NCBI GenBank assembly: GCA_026125795.1
Contig: JAHCKM010000001.1
Location: forward strand, 868,001 to 932,000
Source: Burkholderiaceae bacterium
GTDB lineage: Bacteria > Pseudomonadota > Gammaproteobacteria > Burkholderiales > Burkholderiaceae_C
DNA: 64,000 nt
Reading direction: 5' to 3'
Part shown: positions 28,289-35,598 of the stretch, piece by piece
Layout of the letters: every line of letters starts with the position of its first letter
Numbering within the stretch: position 1 is the first letter of the stretch
Position numbers and translations under genes: made by a program
Notes under the pieces: generated by a model
Told to the model about the DNA's origin: nothing
Database searches by the model: none
Seen by the model: only the letters and a program-made list of their open reading frames with translations

Positions 28289-28747
28289 ATGTCCAACCGC
28301 TCCCTCGACGACCTGAACCCCGGCGACGTGTTCAAGAGCTACGGCCGCACCGTCACCGAAACCGACATCGTGCTGTTCACCAGCCTGGCCGGGCTGAAGC
28401 TGCCGATCTTCATCAACGAGGAGTTCGCGAAGAAGCACACCAGCTTCGGCGGGCGCATCTGCCCGGGGCTGCTCACCGCGACGATCGCCGCCGGCATGAT
28501 GGAGGAGATCCTCGGCCCGGCGACGATCGCTGCGCTCGAACTCACTGACTTCAAGTTCACGGTGCCGGTACGCCCGGGCGATACGCTGCGCGCCGAGATC
28601 ACCGTCGAGGGCAAGAAGAATCTCTCGGACGGCAAGCGCGGCATCATGCAAGGCAGGGTGCGCTTGTTCAACCAGCGCGCCGAGCAGGTCTTCGAGTTCA
28701 GCGAGAAGCTGATGATGCGGCGCGGGCGCGTCGACGATCTGGTCTGA
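28289..28747 (+). CDS. MaoC-like hotdog protein lacking the hydratase dyad
   Basis: A 152-residue MaoC-like protein. Where active enoyl-CoA hydratases have GDxNPxH, this one has GLKLPIF (residues 35-41): Leu36 replaces the catalytic Asp and Phe41 the His; the following HG is PG (RICPGLL). The protein at 4686 shows the same change, so the two belong to one sub-family with a different role, perhaps the structural half of a heteromeric hydratase or a thioester-binding protein. It ends against a GC palindrome before a convergent SDR gene. Confidence 0.82.
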   Translation: MSNRSLDDLNPGDVFKSYGRTVTETDIVLFTSLAGLKLPIFINEEFAKKHTSFGGRICPGLLTATIAAGMMEEILGPATIAALELTDFKFTVPVRPGDTLRAEITVEGKKNLSDGKRGIMQGRVRLFNQRAEQVFEFSEKLMMRRGRVDDLV

Positions 28748-28750
28748 AAC

Positions 28751-28764
28751 GCGGCGCGCGCCGC
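28751..28764. terminator. GC palindrome between convergent genes
   Basis: GCGGCGCGCGCCGC is a perfect 14-base palindrome in the 23-base gap between the MaoC-like gene (+) and the SDR gene (-). It could fold as a five-pair stem with a four-base loop and end transcription from both sides. No U-run. Confidence 0.4.
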
Positions 28765-28770
28765 TGGCCG

Positions 28771-29529
28771 TCAGTGGATCGACATGCCGCCGTCGGCGCC
28801 GATCAGTTGGCCGGTGACGTAGCTCGCGCCTTCCGAGGCGAGGAACACCCACACCGGGGCGATCTCGTCGGGCTCGGCCCAGCGGCCCAGCGGCACGCGC
28901 GCGAGGTAGGTTTCCTTGAAGCGCGGATCGGTGCGGATGGTCTCGGTCATCGGCGTGGCCGCGCCCGGCGCGACGCAGTTGACGACGATGCTGTAGCGCG
29001 CCAGTTCGCGTGCTGCCGACTTGGTGAAGCCGATCAGGCCGGCCTTCGCCGAGCCGTAGTTGATCTGTCCGATGGTGCCGAGAATGCCCGCGGTCGAGAT
29101 CGTGTTGATGATCCAGCCGCGCTGGCGTTCCATCATGCCGCCGACCACCGCCTGCAGGCAGTGGAAGCTGCCGCTCAGGTGCACGTCGATCACCTGCTGC
29201 CACTGGTGCGACGTCATCTTGTGCAGCATCGCGGTGCGCGTGATGCCGGCGTTGTTGACGAGCACGTCCACCGGCCCGAGCTTGCCCGTCACGGCAACGA
29301 CCATAGCGTCCACCGCGGCCCGGTCAGCCACGTCGCACTTGAAGGCATCGGCCTGACCGCCGGCGGCGCGGATGGCCTGCGCCACCTGCTCGGCCGTCTC
29401 CAGGTTCCAGTCCACCACCGCCACCTTGGCCGACTGGGCCGCGTAGGCCCGTGCGATCGCTGCCCCGATGCCCTGGCCCGCGCCGGTGACGATGGCCACC
29501 TTGCCGCCGAGTGCCTTGCCGTCGAACAT
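28771..29529 (-). CDS. SDR oxidoreductase, FabG-like 3-hydroxyacyl-CoA dehydrogenase
   Basis: A 252-residue classical SDR: TGAGQGIG near residues 14-21, NNAGITR, catalytic serine in NTISTAG and the YGSAK tyrosine-lysine motif, C-terminal TGQLIGADGGMSIH. It has FabG/PhaB-like length and pattern, and would oxidise a hydroxyacyl-CoA in this context. Its ATG is preceded by AGGAG, and operator B lies 16 bases upstream of the start, suggesting direct repression. Confidence 0.88.
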   Translation of the reverse strand: MFDGKALGGKVAIVTGAGQGIGAAIARAYAAQSAKVAVVDWNLETAEQVAQAIRAAGGQADAFKCDVADRAAVDAMVVAVTGKLGPVDVLVNNAGITRTAMLHKMTSHQWQQVIDVHLSGSFHCLQAVVGGMMERQRGWIINTISTAGILGTIGQINYGSAKAGLIGFTKSAARELARYSIVVNCVAPGAATPMTETIRTDPRFKETYLARVPLGRWAEPDEIAPVWVFLASEGASYVTGQLIGADGGMSIH

Positions 29530-29544
29530 GCCTTTCTCCTGTTG

Positions 29545-29562
29545 GCCGAACGTTTGTTTGGT
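29545..29562. promoter_or_regulatory. Operator B: TetR-type imperfect inverted repeat
   Basis: GCCGAACGTTTGTTTGGT matches the centre of operator A at 14 of 18 positions. Half-sites are GCCGAACGT and (reverse strand) ACCAAACAA. It lies between the divergent SDR gene (29529, -) and fused ACAD gene (29671, +), where it could control both. Confidence 0.62.
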
Positions 29563-29670
29563 AGACTGGAGCTTGCCACAGGTCGACCCCGAGCGCCAGT
29601 GGTGAGCACGTCAGGCGCGCGTGGCTGCTCCGGTGCCATGGCGCAACTCGGGTTGCGATGCGAGACCACG

Positions 29671-31968
29671 ATGATCAACCTGACTGCCCGGCTCGACGAG
29701 CCCAGCGAAGTCCAACGCATGCTCCGCGAAGCGGCGGCCGACTTCTTCGCGACCGATGGCGAGGGCCAGCGGTTGCGTGAATGGCGCGGCCGGCTGCCCG
29801 GACACGACGGTGAGCGCTGGCGCCGCATGGCCGAACTGGGCTGGACGGGCCTTTGCATCCCCGAGGCGCTCGGCGGCAGCGGTCTCGGCTTGGCGGAAGC
29901 GGCGGTGCTGGCCGAGCAGTTCGGTCGCGCACTCGCACCCGAGCCGCTGGTGGCCGGTGCGCTGCTGCCCGCCTGGGCCTTGCTCCACGGCGAGTCGCAG
30001 GCGCTGCGCGAGCGCTGGCTGCCGCGGCTCGCGCGCGGCGAGGTGCAGATCGCGCTGGCCGGCGGCGGGGTTGGCCCGGGCGAAGAGGCGCTTCGTGCCG
30101 GTGCACGCGACGGCGCTTTCGTGCTCGCCGGACGCCGCTCCTGCTTCGCCGCGGCGGCGGGCGCCGATGCGTTCATCGTCGCGGCGCAGGGGCCGCAGGG
30201 GCCGCTGCTGCTGCTCGTCGAAGCTGGGCAACCGGGGCTCACCGTCGCCACGCAGCAGCGTGTGGACGGCGGCTTCTGGGGCGAACTGCACTTCGACGAT
30301 GCCGAGGTCGGCGCGGGACAGGTGATCGCGGGGCCAGCGCATGCGGCGTCGGTCGTCGAACGCGCGCTCGACCTTGCGCGCATCGCCTCGTCGGCCGAGT
30401 TGCTGGGCACGATGGCCAAGGCGCTCGAAACCAGCGTGGCCTACATCTCGGTGCGCGAGCAGTTCGGGCGGCCGGTCGGCAGCTTCCAGGCGCTGCAGCA
30501 CCGCGCCGCCGATCTGCTGATCCAGGTCGAGCTGACGCGCTCGGTGGTGTTGCAGTCTGCCGCGGCTGCCGACGCGCACGGCAGCGACGCGCAGCGGCTC
30601 GCCGCCGCTGCCAGCCAGGCCAAGGCGCGCGCGTCTGCCGCCGCGCTGGAAGTGACCAAGGGCTGCATCCAGCTGCACGGGGGCATCGGCTACACCGACG
30701 AATGCGCCATCGGCCTGTACCTGAAGAAGGCGATGTTCGGCGCGGCCTGGCTGGGCAGTGCGGCGGTGCACCGGCGCCGCTACGGCGAACTTGCCGTCGC
30801 GGGCGGCGACGCGGCGGCGCCCGAGGTCATCGCCCAGGGCGATCCGCCGATCCGCCGCGACGAGCTGCGCCGCTGGCTCGCCGACAACTTCCCGCCCGAA
30901 TGGCGTTTTCCGCCGAGCCGGATGAGCCAGCGCGAGACGCTCGCCTGGCACGCCAAGCTGCATGCCAGGGGATATGTCGCGCCGAACTGGCCGAAGGAGC
31001 ATGGCGGCATGGGCCTGAGCGCCTACGAGCAGGTGGCGCTGCAGTCGGAGTTCGACCGCCACGGCATCAACATCGCGCCCAACATGGCGGTGGTGATGCT
31101 CGGGCCGCTGATCATCCGCTACGGCACCGAGGCGCAGCGGCGCGACATCCTGCCGCGCATCCTCTCCGGCGAGGTGCGCTGGTGCCAGGGCTATTCGGAG
31201 CCGTCGGCGGGTTCGGACCTCGCCAGCATCCGCACCACCGCGGTGGTCGACGGCGACGACTTCGTCGTCAACGGGCAGAAGATCTGGACCTCGTTCGCGC
31301 ACGAGGCCGACTGGATCTTCATGCTCGTGCGCACCGATCCCAAGGCGAAGAAGCAGGAGGGCATCAGCTTCCTGCTGGCCGACATGCGCTCGCCCGGCAT
31401 CACCGTCAAGCGCATCCGCAACCTCGGCGGCGGCGCCGAGTTCTGCGAGACCTTCTTCGACAACGTGCGCGTGCCGCGCGCCAACCTGGTGGGCGGGCTC
31501 AACCAGGGCTGGACGATGGCCAAGTCGCTGCTCGGCTCCGAGCGCATCATGATCGGCAATCCGCGTGGCGCGCGCGCGCCGCTGGCGCGGCTGCTCGAGT
31601 TGGCGCGCGCCGGCGGCCTCGACGGCGATGCGGCCTGGCGCGCGCGCTACGACCAGCTGCGCCTGGACGTCGACGACCTGGAGGCGCTGTTCGTGCGCTG
31701 CGTCGAGGTGCTGCGGCGCGGCCGCGAGCTGGGTCCCGAGGTGTCGATGCTGAAGATCTGGATCACCGAGGCGCAGCAGCGCGTGGCCGACCTCATGCTC
31801 GAGACCGCCGGTGCGGCCGGCGTCGCCGATGCGACGCTCGATCTGCCGGGCGGTGCGCTGCACGTGGCCAACGTCTTTTTCTCGTCGCGGCCGGCCAGCA
31901 TCTACGGTGGCAGCAACGAAATCCAGCGCAACATCCTGGCCAAGGCCGTGCTCGAACTGCCGGGCTGA
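29671..31968 (+). CDS. Fused double acyl-CoA dehydrogenase
   Basis: A 765-residue protein, twice normal ACAD length. Domain 1 (about 1-370) is alpha-like: it has the helical N-domain and REQFGRPVGSFQALQHRAADL but no TEPxAGSD loop and no helix G Glu-Arg. Domain 2 (about 385-765) is complete: GYSEPSAGSDLASIRTTA, NGQKIWTSFAHEADW, LLGSERIMIG with a candidate base and GGSNEIQRNILAKAVLE at the end. It is thus the one-chain counterpart of the two-gene pair at 25969-28199; mycobacterial FadE34 is, to my knowledge, a comparable fusion. ATG 29671 is chosen; in-frame starts at 29638 and 29602 are possible. Confidence 0.9.
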   Translation: MINLTARLDEPSEVQRMLREAAADFFATDGEGQRLREWRGRLPGHDGERWRRMAELGWTGLCIPEALGGSGLGLAEAAVLAEQFGRALAPEPLVAGALLPAWALLHGESQALRERWLPRLARGEVQIALAGGGVGPGEEALRAGARDGAFVLAGRRSCFAAAAGADAFIVAAQGPQGPLLLLVEAGQPGLTVATQQRVDGGFWGELHFDDAEVGAGQVIAGPAHAASVVERALDLARIASSAELLGTMAKALETSVAYISVREQFGRPVGSFQALQHRAADLLIQVELTRSVVLQSAAAADAHGSDAQRLAAAASQAKARASAAALEVTKGCIQLHGGIGYTDECAIGLYLKKAMFGAAWLGSAAVHRRRYGELAVAGGDAAAPEVIAQGDPPIRRDELRRWLADNFPPEWRFPPSRMSQRETLAWHAKLHARGYVAPNWPKEHGGMGLSAYEQVALQSEFDRHGINIAPNMAVVMLGPLIIRYGTEAQRRDILPRILSGEVRWCQGYSEPSAGSDLASIRTTAVVDGDDFVVNGQKIWTSFAHEADWIFMLVRTDPKAKKQEGISFLLADMRSPGITVKRIRNLGGGAEFCETFFDNVRVPRANLVGGLNQGWTMAKSLLGSERIMIGNPRGARAPLARLLELARAGGLDGDAAWRARYDQLRLDVDDLEALFVRCVEVLRRGRELGPEVSMLKIWITEAQQRVADLMLETAGAAGVADATLDLPGGALHVANVFFSSRPASIYGGSNEIQRNILAKAVLELPG

Positions 31969-31986
31969 ACCAAGGGAGCCGATGTC

Positions 31987-32415
31987 ATGACCGAACCCGA
32001 ACGCGCTGCCTGGACCACCGGCCCGGGCCCCGAGGCCGTCTTCGCGCAGCGCCTGGCGGCTGGCGAGTTCCGCATCCAGCGTTGCGCAGCCTGCGAGCGC
32101 CACGTGTTCTACCCGCGTCTGGCCTGCAGCCACTGCGGCAGCGTCGAGCTGGCCTGGGTGGAGCCGAGCGGGCGCGGGGTGGTGCATGCGGTGAGCATCG
32201 TCAACCGCAGCGCGGAGAAGGGCGGGCCGTACAACGTGGTGCTCGTCGACCTGGCCGAGGGCCCGCGCATGATGGGGCGCGTCGACGGTGTGGCCAACGA
32301 TGCGATCCGCATCGGGCAGGCCGTGAAGGCCCGTCTGGGGACCGGCGCGGCCGGCGAGCCGTGCGTGGTATTCGACGTCGATGCCGCTGCCGGCGGCGCA
32401 GGGAGCGCGCGATGA
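31987..32415 (+). CDS. DUF35 Zn-ribbon/OB-fold protein
   Basis: A 142-residue protein with a rubredoxin-like zinc ribbon (Cys33, Cys36, Cys47, Cys50) followed by an OB fold (GRGVVHAVSIVNRS to VVFDVD). DUF35 proteins are accessory subunits that bind and orient acyl-CoA for thiolase-fold or MaoC-fold partners; examples are archaeal HMG-CoA synthase/thiolase complexes and the Ltp2-ChsH2 steroid aldolase. The next gene, overlapping by ATGA, is just such a thiolase-fold protein, so the two almost certainly form a complex. Confidence 0.9.
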   Translation: MTEPERAAWTTGPGPEAVFAQRLAAGEFRIQRCAACERHVFYPRLACSHCGSVELAWVEPSGRGVVHAVSIVNRSAEKGGPYNVVLVDLAEGPRMMGRVDGVANDAIRIGQAVKARLGTGAAGEPCVVFDVDAAAGGAGSAR

Positions 32416-33572
32416 GCGGCAGCAGCATCCGCGGCAGCGCCGCGATCGCCGGCGCCGCGCTCGCGGGCCTGGGCGAGGCGCCGGGCCGCAGCTCGGAGGA
32501 GATCGCCATCGAGGCCAGCGTCAAGGCGCTCGCCGAGGCGGGGCTGACCACGCGCCACGTCGATGCGGTGTTCGGCTCGCTGCCCGGCAATGCGAATCCG
32601 CTGTCGGGCCTGCTGATCGCCGAGATGCTCGGTATCCAGCCGAAATTCACCGACAACAACCGCACCGGCGGCTCGACCTTCCTGTCGTACACGCTGATGG
32701 CGGCGATGGCGCTGAAGGAAGGCCTGTGCGACACCGCACTGATCTTCTACGGCAGCAACCAGCGCACCGCCTCGGGAAAGCTGATTTCGTCCGTCAAGCC
32801 GTTCGCTTACGAGGCGCCGTACGCGCCGATCTTTCCGGCCACGTCGTACGCGCTCGCCGCGTCGCGCCACATGCACGAGTACGGCACCACGCGCGAGCAG
32901 CTGGCGGCCGTGGCGGTGGCGGCGCGCGCCTGGGCGAACCTGAACCCCGAGGCCTTCATGCACGGCCCGCTCACGGTGGCCGACGTGCTCGCCTCGCGCA
33001 TGGTGTCGAGCCCGCTGACGGTACGCGACTGCTGCCTCGTCACTGATGGCGGCGCGGCCATCGTGATGACGCGCGCCGACCGCGCCCGCCACCTGCCGAA
33101 GAAGCCCGTCTACCTGCTCGGCGCCGCGGCGGCGACGACGCACATGAACATCGTCGCGATGGCCGATCTCACGCGCACCGCGGCCATCGATTCCGGGCAG
33201 CGGGCCTTCGCGATGGCCGGCGTGGGCCCGCGCGACATCGACGTGGTCGAGCTGTACGACGCGTTCACGATCAACACCCTCCTGTTCCTCGAGGATCTCG
33301 GTTTCTGCGCCAAGGGCGAGGGCGGCCCGTTCGTCGCAAGCGGCGCGATCGCACCCGGCGGCGCGCTGCCGGTCAACACCAACGGCGGCGGGCTCTCGTG
33401 CGTGCATCCCGGCATGTACGGCATGTTCACGCTCGTCGAGGCGGTGCGGCAGCTGCGCGGCGAAGGCGGGCAGCGGCAGGTGGCCGGCGCCGAGTTGGCG
33501 CTGTGCCACGGCAACGGCGGCGTGCTCTCGAGCCAGATCACCAACGTGCTCGGCACCGACGCGACGCTCTGA
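32412..33572 (+). CDS. Thiolase-fold protein without nucleophilic cysteine (Ltp2/SCP-x-like, possible aldolase)
   Basis: A 386-residue thiolase-superfamily protein. Recognisable parts are DVVELYDAFTINTLLFLEDLGFC, NTNGGGLSCVHPGMYGMF and CHGNGGVLS. At the position of the acyl-carrying cysteine the sequence is NRTGGSTFL (residues 83-91), so there is no nucleophile and classical thiolysis is not possible. Ltp2-type side-chain-cleaving aldolases of steroid catabolism lost the cysteine in the same way and need a DUF35 partner, which is encoded by the overlapping upstream gene. A retro-aldol C-C cleavage of a hydroxyacyl-CoA is the best reading (inference). Confidence 0.87.
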   Translation: MSGSSIRGSAAIAGAALAGLGEAPGRSSEEIAIEASVKALAEAGLTTRHVDAVFGSLPGNANPLSGLLIAEMLGIQPKFTDNNRTGGSTFLSYTLMAAMALKEGLCDTALIFYGSNQRTASGKLISSVKPFAYEAPYAPIFPATSYALAASRHMHEYGTTREQLAAVAVAARAWANLNPEAFMHGPLTVADVLASRMVSSPLTVRDCCLVTDGGAAIVMTRADRARHLPKKPVYLLGAAAATTHMNIVAMADLTRTAAIDSGQRAFAMAGVGPRDIDVVELYDAFTINTLLFLEDLGFCAKGEGGPFVASGAIAPGGALPVNTNGGGLSCVHPGMYGMFTLVEAVRQLRGEGGQRQVAGAELALCHGNGGVLSSQITNVLGTDATL

Positions 33573-33583
33573 CATCCGAAGAC

Positions 33584-34480
33584 GTGCACGACATCCGGCC
33601 CGAGACCTTCTTTCCCGACCTGAAGTTCGAGACGGTCGAGGTCGCCGGCGTGAAGGCGCTGCGCGTCGGCAGCGGCCCCACGCTGTTGCTGCTGCATGGC
33701 GGCACCGGCTCCTGGACGCACTGGGTACGCAACATCGAGCCGCTGTCCAGGCATTTCCACCTCGTCGTGCCGGACCTGCCGGGCATGGGCGAATCGCTCG
33801 ACGTGCCGAACGATGCCGACCTCGACGGCTACGGCGCGTACCTGCTCGCGGCCGTCACCGGCGGCCTCGTGCCGGCCGACGCGCGCTTCGCCGTGGCGGG
33901 TTTCTCATGGGGCGGGGTGATGACGGCTTGGCTCTCGGCGCATCTGCCCGAGCGCGTGTTCGTGGCCGGCCTGCTGGCGCCGGGAGGGTTTCCGCCGGGA
34001 GGCTGGCACCGCCCGCCGTTGCGGCCGGTGCCCGAAGGCGCGAGCGACGCCGAGGCGAACGCGATCCACCGCGGCAATCTCGAGATGATGATGATCGGCG
34101 ACCCGTCCCGCATCGACGACCTCACGGTGGCCATGCAGCGCCGCAACCACGGCATGACGCGCTTCAAGTCGCGTTTCCTCGGCTACCGCGACACGCTCGG
34201 TCCGAGCCTGGCGCGGGTGCGCTGCCCGGTCCTGGCGATCCTGCCCGAGCGCGACCCGCTGCCGCAGCCCGACACGGCGGCGCGTGCCGACTATCTGCGC
34301 CGGACGGCGCCGCACATCGAGTGCGCGACGGTGCCGGACGCTAGCCACTGGGTGGCGTTCGAGGCGCCGGACGCGGTCAACCGCCTTCTCGTCGAGTTCG
34401 TCGGCCGGCACGCCGACTCCGGCCGCGGCGGCACCGGCAGTCGTAGAGCATTGGCGGCCGCGCGCTCGTCATCGGCATGA
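33584..34480 (+). CDS. Alpha/beta hydrolase
   Basis: A 298-residue alpha/beta hydrolase: oxyanion segment LLLLHGGTGSWTHW, nucleophile elbow GFSWGG (Ser108), acid region LAILPERDPLPQP and catalytic His255 in DASHW. It resembles C-C bond and ester hydrolases of aromatic and terpenoid catabolism. GTG start at 33584, 11 bases after the thiolase-like gene, so it is probably the last gene of that operon. Its 3' third is duplicated, in broken form, at 42418. Confidence 0.85.
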   Translation: MHDIRPETFFPDLKFETVEVAGVKALRVGSGPTLLLLHGGTGSWTHWVRNIEPLSRHFHLVVPDLPGMGESLDVPNDADLDGYGAYLLAAVTGGLVPADARFAVAGFSWGGVMTAWLSAHLPERVFVAGLLAPGGFPPGGWHRPPLRPVPEGASDAEANAIHRGNLEMMMIGDPSRIDDLTVAMQRRNHGMTRFKSRFLGYRDTLGPSLARVRCPVLAILPERDPLPQPDTAARADYLRRTAPHIECATVPDASHWVAFEAPDAVNRLLVEFVGRHADSGRGGTGSRRALAAARSSSA

Positions 34481-34558
34481 GGGCCCGTGCCTCCCCAGTG
34501 CGCCGACACCGTCGGCACAGCCGCCGAGGGGCCGCCGACCTCCGCGGTAACGGCATGC
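34196..34558 (+). repeat. Copy 1 of a duplicated segment (hydrolase 3' end plus flank)
   Basis: This segment covers the last 95 or so codons of the hydrolase gene and about 80 bases of downstream DNA. It is repeated in direct orientation at 42418-42778 with roughly nine in ten bases matching by eye. Here the catalytic histidine is intact, so this is the source copy. Confidence 0.85.
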
Positions 34559-34611
34559 AGCTCGCCGCCGGCCCAAGCCCCTGGCTCAAGATTGAGTCGG
34601 CACGGTGGCTC

Positions 34612-34845
34612 AGAAATTCAATCGGCGCGGACAACTTGTTCGGCACGCGCGCAAGCTGCTCGCGCCTCGTGGCCAACCAGTAACGGCTGCTGCTGTCCGC
34701 GCAGGCCTACACGCTGATGGTGTGCTTGCGCCAGTTCGCGCTGCAGGCCACGGAACTCGAACGCGCCTCGGCCGCGACGATGCGCTGCCGGCTGCTCAAG
34801 ATCGGCGCGGCTGTGCGCGCGCGCCGGACCGCGCGGTCGATCACT
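34612..34845 (+). pseudogene. IS1380-like transposase C-terminal remnant
   Basis: One frame reads NLFGTRASCSRLVANQ, stop (TAA at 34681), RLLLSAQAYTLMVCLRQFAL, then ELERASAATMRCRLLKIGAAVR. This matches the end of IS1380-family DDE transposases (usual form: DRTSCHRFWANQFRLLL...YVLMQALRR...LRLKLLKIGA). The in-frame stop and absence of the rest of the gene mark it as debris. No intact inverted repeats seen. It fills the gap between the hydrolase and the TetR gene; bases 34559-34611 show nothing further. Confidence 0.7.
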
Positions 34846-34855
34846 CCGCGACGCC

Positions 34856-35485
34856 CTAGCCCGCAGCGCCGGGCCGGCTCAACCCGGCCAGCAACTGCAG
34901 CACCGCGCTGCGGCCGACGCGCTTCAGGTCGAAGGCCTCGCGGTCGAGCATCCAGTTGGTGATCAGGCCGTCGACCAGCGCATGCACGGCGCGCGCCGCG
35001 GCCTTCGGCGACACACCCGGCGCCAACTGGCCCGCGGCCGCCGCCAGGCGCAGCAGCCCCTCGAAGCGCTGCAGCGCCTGCGTGGCCACCTGCAGATGGC
35101 GCTGGCGGATCGCATCCAGCTCGCCGACGTATTCGACCTTCAGCGTGGAGATGGCGATCACGCGCTGCAGCCGCGCATCGCCGGCGATCTGGCGCAGGAT
35201 GTCGAGCAGCAGCTCGCGCAGCCGGCGCAGCGGGTCGTCGCCATCGTCGGCGCCGGTCACCAGCCAGTGCTGCTCGAGGGGCAGCACTGCGCGGTCCATC
35301 ATCGCGTTGTACAGGTCGGCCTTGTCGCGGAAATGCCAGTAGACCGCGCCGCGCGTCACGCCCGCCGCCTCGGCCACCTCCTGCAGCGAGGTCGCCGACA
35401 CGCCGCGCCGCGCGAACACGCCTTCAGCGGCGTCGAGCAGCGCATGGCGGGTCTGCTGGGCTTCTTGCTTGGTGCGGCGGGCCAT
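34856..35485 (-). CDS. TetR-family repressor of the RND pump (AcrR/TtgR-like)
   Basis: A 209-residue regulator: ARRTKQEAQQTRHALLDAAEGVFARRG, then the HTH VAEAAGVTRGAVYWHFRDKADL (AcrR/TtgR consensus GVTRGAIYWHFKNK), and a helical ligand domain. It is divergent from the pump operon across 113 bases that hold an AcrR-like operator, so it should repress the pump and itself until a hydrophobic effector binds. ATG 35485 chosen because the family usually begins M-x-RxTK; a 20-codon longer frame would include the operator. Confidence 0.93.
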   Translation of the reverse strand: MARRTKQEAQQTRHALLDAAEGVFARRGVSATSLQEVAEAAGVTRGAVYWHFRDKADLYNAMMDRAVLPLEQHWLVTGADDGDDPLRRLRELLLDILRQIAGDARLQRVIAISTLKVEYVGELDAIRQRHLQVATQALQRFEGLLRLAAAAGQLAPGVSPKAAARAVHALVDGLITNWMLDREAFDLKRVGRSAVLQLLAGLSRPGAAG

Positions 35486-35512
35486 GGTGTCGAGGGCCGG
35501 GCCGGGGCCTTC

Positions 35513-35534
35513 ACATACGTTTACGAATGTATGT
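35513..35534. promoter_or_regulatory. AcrR/TtgR-like operator
   Basis: A 22-base dyad with outer arms ACATAC and GTATGT and eight of eleven matching positions per half. It closely resembles the E. coli AcrR site built on ACATACATT and its complement. A -10-like TATACT at 35536-35541 follows directly for the pump operon. It lies between the divergent TetR and adaptor genes. Confidence 0.75.
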
Positions 35535-35598
35535 TTATACTGCAATCAGTGGCGTGCGGATCGTGCGCTCGCTGATTCAGCGTAAGGAACAACAAGTG

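Noticed and set aside
28774-29670. A 300-codon N-terminal extension of the fused ACAD.
   Set aside because: The open frame continues upstream through the antisense of the SDR gene and operator B; ACAD homology begins at about 29671.
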